Assembly: GCA_003024785.1 (NCBI GenBank)
Contig: PUQB01000006.1
Coordinates: forward strand, 259,258 to 323,257
Source: Selaginella tamariscina
Taxonomy: Eukaryota; Streptophyta; Lycopodiopsida; Selaginellales; Selaginellaceae
Direction: 5' to 3'
DNA length: 64,000 bases
The notes under the pieces are model-generated. The model was not told where the DNA came from. It saw only the letters and a program-made list of their open reading frames with translations, and did not search any database. The stretch's first letter is position 1, and the number at the start of each line of letters is the position of its first letter. Positions 50,300 through 61,674 of this stretch are shown piece by piece. The position numbers and the translations under genes are program-made.

Positions 50300-52720
50300 G
50301 TTATTGAATATTCCAAACATTCACTTGGAATATTCGTATATTTGAATTTAAATATGAACGTATTTATACAGGTCTATGTTATTTATAATCCCTTAGTATA
50401 TTTTAATATGTATAATATATATATAGGGCACAAGTGAATTGATTTAACCTGTTTCTAGAAGCTGAACTAATACGAATATGCGCTGTATAATATTTAAAGG
50501 TGGGAAACAAATTTAAAATAAAAACTATTAGAATGCTAAAGTAAAGCACCTATAAGGTTGTAGCTTTGGTAGCACACAAATGATTTGATATATTAAGCCT
50601 GTAATCTAGAAGCAAAGGCTACTTATATGCGCCCGTGCCGGCCGCTCCGAAGTAAGGCATCTATAAACAATCCTTATACGATGCATATAAATACAGGTAT
50701 ATACACGCTCTGACACGACAAAGTACATGGGGGTATACACACAGATAGATAAGTATATATTATACGCACTGTATCCGGCATGGAAGGAAGATCAGTAGAC
50801 AAAGTTAGCACAGCACGATCCCATGTGGATGACTTTTGATCAATCCAATGGTTCATTATTGGTGATTGCATAAATAATGATATCAAACCTTGGTCTTTGG
50901 CAAATAATATAATTAACCTTGGGTAAGATTTGACATGTATGCTGGGTGAACAACCCTACAATGTATTGTTTTCTTGCATACTTACACAAAGAATATGAGA
51001 TGATTTAGGTGACGTCCTGTGTTTATAAACATTCTCGTCAACACATGGTTTACACGTTAATGGTGTATGTAATTAAGTAGATAGAGACTTGCTGACGATT
51101 CATTCACCTGTTTTTTGTTGAAATATTTCCGGGTGCATTCATTAAGAAGAAAACAAGGAAGCTCTGAATATATATATATACATATATATAAAAGGCCTTG
51201 TATAAGATTTGTCAAAACTGGGAAGATTTGATTGCGTTACGAGGCCCATAAGCGAGCGAAATAGACAAAGGGGGTGTCTTTGTTTTGGTCCAATGTGTTT
51301 TCAATCCATATCATGAACATATACATTGTAGATTGGAATTATTATTAAAAATAACATAGTTTGCTATAAACTATTTGTTTTTACTATAATTCACAAGGGG
51401 AAGGAGGTTAAGGAGAGGGACCCAGAACCGTAGATGATACATTGCATGTTTATAATATATATATAAGAAACAAATTAAACTGATAAGAGCATATTAGATA
51501 TTAAAGAAGAATCAAAACTGGTTAAACCCTTATGAGAAGGGACATATAAGATGAATTATCATTTTAGTGCTTATCAAGCACACGTTGCATTAAACCCATC
51601 TGGTTTAGGGTTTAGGTTTAGGGTTTAGAGAATTATAAACAAAAGTTTCTTCATTTTTCCATTCAACACTTTGTCGCACTATATAATGTAAAAACGTGGG
51701 TATTTGTTTATATATTCAATATAAGAAGGACAGTATTAATTTTTAATCATTATAAATAGATATTAAATAAGTAATTATCTTTTTATATAATTACTAAGTT
51801 TTCTAATTAGATTTTAAGAGTTTTATCGTTAGACTTCTAAATTAGATTAAAAGCAACAACAGTGAAAAGTAATGAAAACATAATGAAGTCATTATGGCAT
51901 TAATAATATTATAATATTAATATCAAATATAAGATATAATATTTTAATTTATAATTTATAAATAAAATTTTAAACTAGTAATGAGATTTTAATAAAATAT
52001 AATTTATATACTTTAGTATATTTAATTTAATATTTTAAATTAAACTATGAAACATACCGTTTCTGACAACAAGTTTTTAAAAATTACGTATGTATTGTTT
52101 TAAGAATATTAATTTTAAAAGGTATCTTAGAAGATATTATGATTTTTTATAATTTCAAATAGAACTAATTGATTTTATTAGTTTAAAGAAGTTTAAAATA
52201 ATATATCAAATTTATATGATATGGTTTGACGATGTTATATATTAACATGGATATAGATGATGTCATTTATTTATTTGGCTGTTTTATTTGAATAAATATG
52301 CATAAGTTTTTATTATAAAAAAAATAAATCGAGAAACTCAATTTCTTATTTTTAAAAAGTGGAAGAATTAGATTTACTTCTTTTACATAAAAAATATTTT
52401 AATATTTTAAATTTCTTACAGTTAAATTTAATTATTAAAAAAAATTAAAATGATAAATCCATAAAAATTATAAAAATAAAATATTATTACATTTTTAATT
52501 GTGTGTAAGCATAAATTATTATATTTGTAAGGAAAATAAAAATGTTTCGGTTTGCTCGGTCTGCTCATATACTACTAAACACATGTTAAATATGTTTTAA
52601 ACGTCAGTTTACTTACACGGGGATTACATGAATGTGTGTATATATGTGTTATTGTGCATGTGTGCACATATATGCATGTATATTGATGTTGTAATTAATT
52701 AAAAAATTACATCAGGTAAG
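50300..52720. other. Intergenic AT-rich DNA
   Basis: No gene was recognised. A short interstitial telomere-like run (TTTAGGG with one shortened unit) lies at 51603-51627. From about 51680 to 52520 the DNA is nearly pure A and T. Confidence 0.6.
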
Positions 52721-52726
52721 TGTCGA

Positions 52727-54434
52727 TTAACTAGTGGAGCAATTAGCTGTAACCCTGTGCGTTAACCCTTGATTAGAAGTCTTTTTTAGGACTTCGTCAG
52801 GGACCTGCTGAGTTTCAGCTCCGGGTTTCGATTCCGCTCGGGAAGAAATACCTTCAGAAGCATATTTCTTGATACGCCAAGTTATGAGCAGCCCGGATAG
52901 AACACCGACGCCAGGAAGAATGTAAGAGAGTATTCCAGTCTTCTCTTGGCCAGTATGTGTTGCTGCACTTGTAAGGCTCCCAATCGAGGTGTTCTATGCA
53001 CAAACGAGTTAATATATGCACGTGTATACATGTATATATGTGTGCTTGTGTAAAAGTAAATCTACTTAATTGTAATATGTGTGTTTAGCAATACCGCTTA
53101 CCCTAGGTGTGTGTGTAGCATTACATATATACATAGAGAGAGATATGACTGTTAAGCATAAAGAAAATAAATATAAGATATGTAGATATGTAGATTGTAG
53201 GTATATCTAATATACATATCTATATGTGTATATGTTTCTCTGTTAAAAAACAAAAGAAAAAGAACAAAGATACACACACACACAGCGAATTCCTATATGG
53301 TACGAACCTAATTCAGAATATTATGACGCAAGGAAATATCCGTGTGTGTATGTGAATCATTTACATAATACATATGCATACGTAATACATAGCGGTATAT
53401 AGCTGTATAAAACACTCCATACACATAATACTTATACATATATATGTACCTGGAGAATCATGGGAAGGCCTCCAAAGAGTGTTGGTAAAAGAAAATCAAC
53501 AAAGAAGCCGACATCTGTTGCAGCGAGGCCATAATTGATGACGTAAGACGGAACAGGGGAACCTGGCCAATAAAACGAACTTCCATCCGTCTCTAGCCAC
53601 GCCATCTCTAATCACACTGAAGTATTTGTTCTTCCGTACAAAGTTCGATAGCGATTCAGAACTCTTAAACAACAATCTGTACACAATCCATAAACTTGAT
53701 CCAGATGTTTCTGGAACTATGTATATGTGCGTGCGTGTGTATATATATGTGTGTAATAACAGGTCTCTCTCTCACACACCACACAATAACACGTGCGTCG
53801 TTTGCATCTTATTCTTATGCATGTGTATGCATCTGTACATATGACATGATTGTACATGTATACATATATGCCTCGACGCATATGCCATATTTAGACACTA
53901 CAAATGTACAATAGGCAGACACATACGCTTGTGTATGGGATATATATGTAAAAAGTCCCTCTATACATATCCATCACGTCGCTAAATGCTAAATACTTGT
54001 TTCACTCAACCTTAACTATACTTGCGTGTACGTGTGCGCGTGCGTGTGCATCTAAATATACTGTATTTGGAGTTAATTTTTGTGCGCGTGTGTTATGTAC
54101 ATATATATGAACTTTGAAGTGTACCTTCCGAGCCAAAATGCCAGAGCAGCACCTAACACTTTAGCGGAGAAGACGCAGGCAACTCCATGGACAAACCCAA
54201 ACAAGAACGAAGCCGCTGCTTCAAAAAAATCGCATACGGGAAGCAAAGCGCAATGGCTATAGTGTGAACCATCACGAATGCCGGCATTGCCCACTTCCCA
54301 AATCCCTCTGCAGCTCTCTGAATAGATTCAAGCATTGCTTGCCTGTCTCCATTGTAGGACCACGAGATGATCGCATATATAGCGATTGTCGAGACAACCA
54401 AAGCAAGGAGACTGAACTTCGCTCTCTGGGCCAT
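52727..54434 (-). CDS. TVP38/TMEM64 (VTT/SNARE-associated Golgi) membrane protein
   Basis: DedA/VTT-domain membrane proteins of the endomembrane and plastid systems, linked to lipid scrambling and vesicle traffic. Coding exons: 54125-54434, 53450-53676, 52727-52993. The start MAQRAKFSLLALVVSTIAIY opens a transmembrane helix. VTT features follow: ALCFPYAIF, EAAASFLFGFVHGVACVFSA, KVLGAALAFWLGR, FSVIRDGVARDGWKFVLLAR, PSYVINYGLAATDVGFFVDF and LLPTLFGGLPMILQ. The last exon encodes NTSIGSLTSAA, a helix (ILPGVGVLSGLLI) and a polar tail. An untranslated first exon likely ends at CTTCAG|GTAAGAC near 54493. The frame is lost at 54223-54229 (seven A on the plus strand, eight expected) and near 53556-53559 (GGGG). 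Length is about 267 residues if corrected. Confidence 0.85.
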
Positions 54435-54919
54435 TCTCTGTAGGTTGTAAACAGAAATCATCAGCAAGAACAGTTCAATCTTTACGAGTCTTACCTGAAG
54501 CACCTGATTTTTGAAACCTTGAAGACGCCAATCCGGCAATGCGATTTTTGTGCTTCAAGAAACAAGAGCTTGTGCAGATTTCCCTGTTCCTGCTTCAATC
54601 GCCTTCATCTGCAAGAAAGATCTTGCTGAAAAACCTGGTTTATGGGCTTGAAGAAGTCGATCCGGCTCTTTGTGGATTTACCCGCCGATCTTCATCTGTG
54701 AGCTGGAGTACGCCAATCTGCCAATGAGAGCGAGAACAGGGTAAAGCGCCGAACCCTAATGCATAGCATTCTTAAAACAGGATAGGATATTCATCAACAG
54801 AAGAGAATATCCCTATTCTCTTTCCAGAGAATATTCGTAATTTATAAAATTGTTCGTATAATGGCGCTCTGGTTTAGGGCTAAGACCGTACTCTGTTTTT
54901 AGGGTTCGTTTTGTGAGGA
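54435..54919. promoter_or_regulatory. Shared intergenic region of two divergent genes
   Basis: The TVP38-like gene (minus) and the coiled-coil gene (plus) start 485 bp apart. The first 110 bp or so is probably the 5' UTR intron and exon of the TVP38-like gene. A GGTTTAGGGCTAAG and AGGGTTCG stretch (telo-box-like AGGGTTT relatives) lies just before the plus-strand ATG. No clear TATA box was chosen. Confidence 0.4.
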
Positions 54920-55132
54920 ATGGGAAGCTTGGCGTGCGGAATTGCGAATGCGGGGTTGTGGGGATTCAATGCGAGGCCCAGTAGATTTCCTGCAACTTTT
55001 AGAACACAAATGCATCTGATTCGTGTCGAGAAAGCGGATGCTGTGCAGCAGAGTGCTGATGAGCTCCAACAGCAACTTGAATCCCTCATGGAAGAAGCAC
55101 GAGCGGCTCGGCAGCGTGGTAAGTGTTTTTGT

Positions 55133-55169
<37 letters not shown>

Positions 55170-55732
55170 GATGTGTGTGGATGCATATATAATGTCCACA
55201 CACACACTAGATAGATAGGTAGATACATACATACATACATACAGATATATATGCTGACACAGTACGAGTGTTAAATGAAAGGTTTATCTCATGGTTTCTA
55301 CACACATATAGACACCGTAATACACATATATGTATGTATATCTCAATATGTTAGGACACGTGTGTATTGCAGCGGATAAAGCCAGGTCAAGGTTTATGAG
55401 ATTGACAGAAGCTGTGGAGCAGATGAGCATGAGAGCGGTCGCAGAGGTGAAAGCCGGAAATGAAGAAGCGGCACGACAGCTGCTTATAGAGAAGAAAAAT
55501 GTCATGGGTGCTCTTGAACTCTCCAAGAAAAGAGCTGAGTTGCTTGAGGAATTCGCGATCAAACTTAATGAGGTTGTGTGTATGTGTGTGTGTGTGTGTG
55601 TGCGCGTGTGTGTGAACCAGTACAGTATCTACTAAACTTTATACACTTATTCCTACATTTCCCCACACACACACACTATACAATGACTGACACTCGACAA
55701 CTCGAGGTCCCATAAGCTTTTCCTTCTTAATG

Positions 55733-55767
<35 letters not shown>

Positions 55768-56298
55768 TGTGCAGGTAATTTCTAAGAAGGAGACTCGATT
55801 AATAGCTTCGTTGTCATGGGCATCGCTCAGCCTAGAGAATGACAGTGATAATTCAAACTCAGATGTCAGAATAGTCTCTCCTAAAGAAGGAGACATCGAC
55901 GAAAATATTAAAAGGTAAGTAATCAAATTTATTGCATTAATGTTTATAGTGATGAGTATTCAGTGATTATCAAGCTTCTGTAAGTAAAGCTACTCTAGAG
56001 CTACCTCCATTTGGCAAATACATACTGGATATCGACGGTCAGATTTGTTCAATACAAGGAAAGCTGGAAGACTTTTTGGAAGTTGCAAACATACTGCACG
56101 GCAACGAGGAGATTCCAGATGAACGGATTACCTTAGTTGAACAGATCTTATATGATCTTCACCAAGCTAGATCAAGGTATGTGATATATAATGTAAGTGT
56201 CTCTATGTACACACACAGGCACAGATGTGCTACTTACACGTTTGATGCACGTCTGTTCCAGAATAGGCAGGGAGTTAGATGCAGATCAAAAGAGTTAA
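54920..56298 (+). CDS. Plant coiled-coil protein with PspA-like helices, probably organelle-targeted
   Basis: Five exons, all GT-AG and in phase: 54920-55118, 55373-55572, 55775-55914, 55964-56176, 56262-56298, giving 262 residues. The start MGSLACGIANAGLWGFNARP has the S/A/R-rich look of a transit peptide. Residues 35-135 form an almost continuous coiled coil: DAVQQSADELQQQLESLMEE, ARSRFMRLTEAVEQMS, AGNEEAARQLLIEKKNVMGA and KKRAELLEEFAIKLNEVISK. The G.EE.AR.LL..KK pattern recalls the helix 2-3 hairpin of PspA/Vipp1 (ESCRT-III-like) proteins, but the similarity is weak. The C-terminal part (LPPFGKYILDIDGQICSIQG) is unknown to me. The gene is uninterrupted, and its introns are mostly GT, CT and CA repeats. 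The PPR gene begins 174 bp downstream on the same strand. Confidence 0.8.
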
Positions 56299-56471
56299 CG
56301 AGGTGTATAGTACAGTACGAGGTCTGTTCGTTTTCAAGAGTCTCAGATATATATATATATATATATATATACATTGGTATGTAGTAGGCACACACAGACA
56401 CACACTGACAAATATATATGTATCTATGCAGGGCTGAGCATTCAGTCTTTGTCTAGTCGTAATGAGAAACA

Positions 56472-58148
56472 ATGGGTATTTCAGCTTTACAAGTGACCCG
56501 AGATTCAGCTCTACATATGATGAACAACTGCAGGAGCTTGTCAAGTGCAAGGGAGATCCACTCTTCGATTCTTCACCTGCTTGTGCCTGGAGATGTATTT
56601 CTCCACAACACTCTGCTCCAGATGTACCGGAGACTCGAGAGCATGGCCGACGCGCTCAATGTGTTCAGGAGTATGTCTTCAAAGAACACCTTCACATGGG
56701 AAATCATGTTGTCGGGATACGTACATACTGGGCACCTCCAATCCACAGAGAGTTTCTTCGAAACAATGCCAGAGGTAACGGTTTTATCCTGGACTTCTCT
56801 TCTGACTGCATATGCCCAGCACGGGCATATCGACTGTGCCAAGAGAGTATTTGATCAGATACCTGAACCGGACCTTGTTTCATGGACTACAGTTGTTGCT
56901 GCATATGCTCAGAACGGGCATATGCAGCAGGCTATGGTGATCTTCGATGCAATGCCGGCAAGGGATCTGCTCTCGTGGACAAGCTTACAGAATGGATACT
57001 CCCTCGATGGGCATCTGGACAACGCAAAGAGAGTTTTCGACTCAATGCCGGAGCATGATCTTGTTTCTGTGACCGGTATGTTGTCTGCATTCATCATGAA
57101 AGATCGTTTAGAGGAGGCCGAGGACTTGCTGTGCAAAACTCACTCCCGGGACCTCATTTGCTGGACTGTAATACTCACTGGATATGCTCAGCCGGGGAAC
57201 CTCGACAAAGCAAAGAAGATTTTCAATGCAATGCCGGAGCACAACTTAGTTACATCCACTGCCATGCTGGTTGCATATGCCCAGAACGGGTATCTTGAAG
57301 AAGCGAAGAAGATATTTGAGAGACTTCTCACAGTAGACTTGGTATCCTGTACTTCAATGCTTGCTGCTTATCTCCAGAACAGGGATATCGAGAGTGCTAA
57401 GCTTGAGTTCGATAGGATGCCTCAGAAGAACATTGTAACATGGGATACCATGTTGTGTGGATATGTTGATAACGGGCATCTGGAACATGCTAAGTATCTA
57501 TTCGACAGAATGCAGGGATGGGACTCAGTAGCGTGGACTGCTATGTTAGGAGCATATGCCCAGAATGGGAACCTTGAGGAGATGAAGAGTTTCTTTTACT
57601 CTTTGCAGGAGCATGACTTGGTGCTTTGGAACTCCGTGCTATCAGCGTATTCTCGGAATGGGCGCCACATGGAAGCAGGAAAGGTTTTCTACTCGATGCC
57701 TGAGAGAGACGTGGTGTCGTGGAACATACACTTGGCTGCCAGTTTACACAGGAAGGATATGATACAGAGCTTCTACGAGATGAGGATGATAGAGATTCCA
57801 GATGAGATTACTATACAGTGTGTTCTTATGTGGTGCAGCCACACAGGTAAACTCCATCTTGGTAGGGATTTGTTCTGTTCGATGGTACTCGACTATGGGT
57901 TAACGAGGGGAAAGCAGCACTATTGTTGCTTGGCTAGCTTGTTGGGAAGGTCTGGGTATTTACATGAAGTTGAGGATTTGTTTGCAACTATGCCTTACTT
58001 AACAGATGCCTCGGACTGGAGAAGCTTGCTTTGGTCCTGTAACAGCCACCGTGACCTTGAGCGAGCCGCTCATGCAACCAAGCATGTTACAAGTTTGGAG
58101 CCCAATAACTCTGCTGCCTATGTTCTGCTAGCAAACGTGTATTCTTGA
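56472..58148 (+). CDS. PLS-class pentatricopeptide repeat protein, intact
   Basis: Single-exon gene of 558 residues. The N-terminal unit is SALHMMNNCRSLSSAREIHS. About eleven 31-residue repeats of S type follow (FDQIPEPDLVSWTTVVAAYA, FDAMPARDLLSWTSLQNGYS, FNAMPEHNLVTSTAMLVAYA, FDRMPQKNIVTWDTMLCGYV). The C-terminal part is an E1-like segment (GKQHYCCLASLLGRSGYLHE, DWRSLLWSCNSHRDLERAAH, AAYVLLANVYS). It stops right after ANVYS, where longer family members continue into E2 and DYW domains, so it has no deaminase of its own and would need a partner if it edits RNA. Long strings of near-identical repeats are typical of lycophyte PPRs. Organelle RNA binding is inferred from the family. No targeting prediction was possible. 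Confidence 0.93.
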   Translation: MGISALQVTRDSALHMMNNCRSLSSAREIHSSILHLLVPGDVFLHNTLLQMYRRLESMADALNVFRSMSSKNTFTWEIMLSGYVHTGHLQSTESFFETMPEVTVLSWTSLLTAYAQHGHIDCAKRVFDQIPEPDLVSWTTVVAAYAQNGHMQQAMVIFDAMPARDLLSWTSLQNGYSLDGHLDNAKRVFDSMPEHDLVSVTGMLSAFIMKDRLEEAEDLLCKTHSRDLICWTVILTGYAQPGNLDKAKKIFNAMPEHNLVTSTAMLVAYAQNGYLEEAKKIFERLLTVDLVSCTSMLAAYLQNRDIESAKLEFDRMPQKNIVTWDTMLCGYVDNGHLEHAKYLFDRMQGWDSVAWTAMLGAYAQNGNLEEMKSFFYSLQEHDLVLWNSVLSAYSRNGRHMEAGKVFYSMPERDVVSWNIHLAASLHRKDMIQSFYEMRMIEIPDEITIQCVLMWCSHTGKLHLGRDLFCSMVLDYGLTRGKQHYCCLASLLGRSGYLHEVEDLFATMPYLTDASDWRSLLWSCNSHRDLERAAHATKHVTSLEPNNSAAYVLLANVYS

Positions 58149-58159
58149 TCTCGCCTGCG

Positions 58160-58260
58160 TGCTTGTGTGTGTGCTCGGCATTCTCTCCCTCTCCCTCCCT
58201 CTCCCTCCCGCTCCCTCCCGCTCCCTCTCCCTCTGCCCCTCTCCCCACCCCCCGAAAAAA
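58160..58260. repeat. Polypyrimidine CTCCCT tract
   Basis: CTCCCTCTCCCTCCCT-type repeats at about 58182-58248, directly after the PPR stop codon. The opposite strand has many GGG runs separated by one to four bases, a strong G-quadruplex pattern. The open frame on the minus strand here is just GRGSGREREG repeat translation. Confidence 0.85.
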
Positions 58261-59447
58261 TTAATAAAAATTTATAATTAATTTGTATTTTATTATATTT
58301 AAGTCCAAAATACACCTATTAAACATATATATCACAATATAATGTAATTATTTTTAAAAAATTCCATTTTTTACTAAACTTCAATTATTTCATTTGTGAT
58401 ATATTGTGAATTAAAAATATATTTTTAGTTAATATTATTATTTTAAAAGTTAAAATTTTATTATTGAAGTTTTTAAAGGGTATATATGTAAATTTAAAAT
58501 TTTTAAACAGGTATATGTAATTATAAGTGTATATGATAACTTTCAAGAGTATAAAATATAATTTTCTCTAATATTAATTATTAATTACATGATGTTATTT
58601 TAATTTTATATTTTAATAAGGATCTTTGGTTAAATACTTGTGTTGGCCTAACTTTATTGATTTTATATATGTAACAAATCACATAGTAAACTTTAATTTA
58701 TTATAAAAACATAACTTACAACTCTGCTTTAATGTTTTATTTTTTCAATACTCATTATAAACTATAACACTATTTATTTATTTATTTTAAAACTAATATA
58801 CATAATAATATACACCGCCTTTTATAACTTGGTTATCATCTCTTGTATAACAACACAAAGTGTGAGAGATATAATTACTGGTTTAAATTAAATAAATAAA
58901 TAACATAATATATTTTAAATTTTTATCTTACTAAATAATCATGCCTGCTATTTGAATCTTCATTAAGATATTCCTCCAACATATCTTGGAATAAAAATTA
59001 AAAAATTCAAATAAATATTTATATCTATTGTATGAATTGAATTAAATTGATTGTTTTATGCCCTTAAGATATTAAACACTTATAAAAATTCATTGTGTTA
59101 ATTTGATTTTTTAATCTTAATATGGGTAACTTCGATTAAATCTTTATAAATCATGATGTCGCATATTAATCTTAATACTATATATTTATAATTATAGTAT
59201 ATAAATATTTCTATAATAAACCTATTAGGTGCATAAACATAAAATTATGCATACAAGTATATATTTGAATATATAAAACATATAAAGCATTACACTGTAT
59301 ATACGTGTGTGTTTCTTTTATAACAAAGCTTTAAACTGTTAGGTCTTTAAAATCTAGTTTATGTATATTTATTTCAAACAAATATATCGATCAGAATTTG
59401 TAATAAGAATTGAGTCTTTAATGAATCGATAAGTGTACAATATGTGT
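58261..59447. other. AT-rich intergenic DNA
   Basis: No gene or transposon was recognised. Very low GC throughout. Confidence 0.65.
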
Positions 59448-60407
59448 TTACTTTGTCTTTGCCCACTCCACAAAGTTATCCATTAACACAGGCCAAGCCA
59501 GACTCTCATCATAATTACTCATGTCAGCATTCACTTCCTTAGAAAACTGCAGGAAACCCATCCACTGATCACGGGTGACCACCTTGTACTCCTTCTGCTC
59601 CTCAAGAAACCGCACAAACATCTTAACGTGGGGCTTACCAACCATAAGCAGCTCTAGCATAACACATGCAGATCTCAGATCCAACGTCTTTTGCATCGGC
59701 TCCATCATACAGTACTGGAAGGCAAATGTATACAAGCTCCTAAGTTGCTCATTGTCCCAGTGAGGTTCTTCTGTATTCCATTCAGGGCCTCCCGGAGAGC
59801 CTGTATAGAGTACGCATTGAGGACTTCATCCCCAGTTTCCATTCGTCGCGGGTGAAGAAACCCTGCTTTGCCGCCTGCAGTTTCCACGCCAGGATCAGGA
59901 TGCGGATATCGGTTGGCTCAATGTTCAAATCTCTGCACAACGCCTCGATCCCTCGGGCCCAATGGTGTCGGATTTCTTCTCGGCGTATGTGCTGAACAGC
60001 GGATCTGCAGTCTGTGTGGGGCTTACCTTGGCCGGAGGAGGAGGATTGGAAGAAGCAGCTCTTGTGTTATACGAACTCGTGTTTTCTTTGCGGCTTTGGT
60101 TGTTCTTGGATTTTATCAGCTGGTTGTTCTCGGATTTTAGCAGTTGTTCTCGGATTTTAGCAGCTGGTTGTGCAGCTGGTTCCTGGCGGCTTTGCGCAGC
60201 TGGTTCCTGGCGGCTTTGAGCAGCTGGTTCCGGGCGGCTTTGCGCAGCTGGTTCCTGGCGGCTTTGAGCAGCTGGTTCCGGGCGGCTTTGTGCAGCTGGT
60301 TCCGGGCGGCTTTGAGCAGCTGGTTCCTGGCGGCTTTGAGCAGCTGGTTCCGGGCGGCTTTGAGCAGCTGGTGGATTTCTAGCGCTTTTACTATTACGGA
60401 TTCCCAT
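59448..60407 (-). CDS. DCN1-like protein (cullin neddylation scaffold), three frameshifts
   Basis: DCN1 proteins bind NEDD8-E2 and cullins and speed cullin neddylation, activating SCF-type ligases. The C-terminal PONY domain is clear: LFSTYAEKKSDTIGPEG, IEALCRDLNIEPTDIRILIL, AWKLQAAKQGFFTRDEW, ALREALNGIQ, LRSLYTFAFQYCMMEPMQKT, VITRDQWMG-like VVTRDQWMGFLQFSKEV, and the hallmark MSNYDESLAWPVLMDNFVEW. The N-terminal 100 residues are unusual: MGIRNSKSARN, then eight PAAQSRPE/PAAQSRQE repeats. The frame changes near 59950, 59823 and 59768, each explained by one missing base. Three added bases give 963 nt, 320 residues, without introns. The UBA domain of longer DCN1 proteins is absent, as in many plant DCN1-like forms. 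Confidence 0.85.
60171..60374. repeat. 24-bp minisatellite within the DCN1-like gene
   Basis: Eight units of CAGCTGGTTCCTGGCGGCTT plus TGAG-type ends, with C/G variants, and a partial ninth. On the minus strand it encodes PAAQSR(P/Q)E repeats. A shorter direct repeat, GTTCTCGGATTTTAGCAG, lies at 60125-60163. Confidence 0.95.
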
Positions 60408-61674
60408 TTTTCCTTTAGGGTTATATAACCTTAGAATCTATATATATACGAGAATAACCTTTCCGGGTTCTAAGGGTATGAAAAGGTTTAAATTTAGAAG
60501 CGATAAATACTTGTGAAATCAATTTATGTCGATTCTATTATGTGTCTAACTAATGGAATTAAGTTATGTTCCATCATATGTGTGTGTGCGTGTGCGTGTG
60601 TGTGTGTTTTAAATATATTATGTATTTTATTAAAAAATAATAATATATATGGACTAATATTATATATATATACAATGCCATTTAACGTAAGAAAAAAAGT
60701 AAGACGAGCAGAATTACATCTAACTTCATTTTGATCTTGCTTATTAATAGAAATTATATATGCTATTAAAAAAATTATATTTTAGTAGTTCATAAAATTC
60801 TATATTTTTACATACGTATTAATTATTAATGTTTTAAACATACATTTTAAAGAATATTAAAATGCAAATTAAATAATTAAAATTATTAATTATTAAGAAA
60901 ATAGGACTATAGATATTCCCATTTTAGTTACAATATTCATTTAAACTTTAATGGTAAAAAAGTGAGAATAACTAATAATAACTTATGTTATATAATATAT
61001 AATAATGATATATCCTAATTTTAATTTAATATTAATTATAATTAAAAACTTATAATTATATTAAATAAGAATATATTAATAATGTTTTATGGATACCAAT
61101 GATGCAATTTATACTAAGAATTTCTTTAACTGGATTGTTTATATTTTTATTTTAATTTTAAATCTGATTAAAATTTTGTATTTTCAATAAATTAAAATAT
61201 ACTAATAAACCTCATTTAAATTTTAATAAGAATATACATATCTATAAAGAAATGTATTTGTTATATCAAAATGGAACTATGTTATGCTTTCCTATTTGAA
61301 ACTTAATATAATATGTATGTGTGTAAATTTTATTTAAGAAATAAGAATTGCATAAGATCATAATTAGTAATAATAATTTAATTTTAATATAATATATATA
61401 ATTATATATAGAGTTCAAACGAGCTTGTATAATTTGAAACTTAATATAAATATACAAATGTCTATACATTTTATTTAAGAAATAATAACTATAACTATAT
61501 GATTTTTTAATGTATAATATATAGGTACAGATAATTATAAACATATAAATATAAAGTTCAAACTACGTTGATAAATCCCGACCATCCAAAATATTCTTGA
61601 ATATACGGACATGTATTGAATTTAAATAAAAGTAATTTAATAACAGAACCCTAAAACTCTGTAAAGCCCTAGCT
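60408..61674. other. Divergent intergenic region, DCN1-like and cardiolipin synthase
   Basis: No gene was recognised. GT repeat at 60580-60608. The remainder is AT-rich. An open frame at 61266-61544 (minus) is repetitive I/Y/K sequence and was not called. Confidence 0.6.

Noticed and set aside
52801..52840. A tRNA-like TTCGATTCC motif
   Set aside because: It lies in the last coding exon of the TVP38-like gene and no cloverleaf forms around it.
58118..58315. Minus-strand frame rich in GRGREGEG
   Set aside because: A translation of the CTCCCT tract behind the PPR gene.
59925..60407. Treating the 160-residue repeat protein as a separate gene
   Set aside because: Its end (LFSTYAEKKSDTIGPEG) is the start of the DCN1 domain, which continues one frame over. 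It is the N-terminal part of one broken gene.
60144..60428. Plus-strand open frames (LVPGGFEQ and SSWFRAAL repeats)
   Set aside because: These are translations of the opposite strand of the DCN1 minisatellite. The minus-strand frame continues into a conserved PONY domain.
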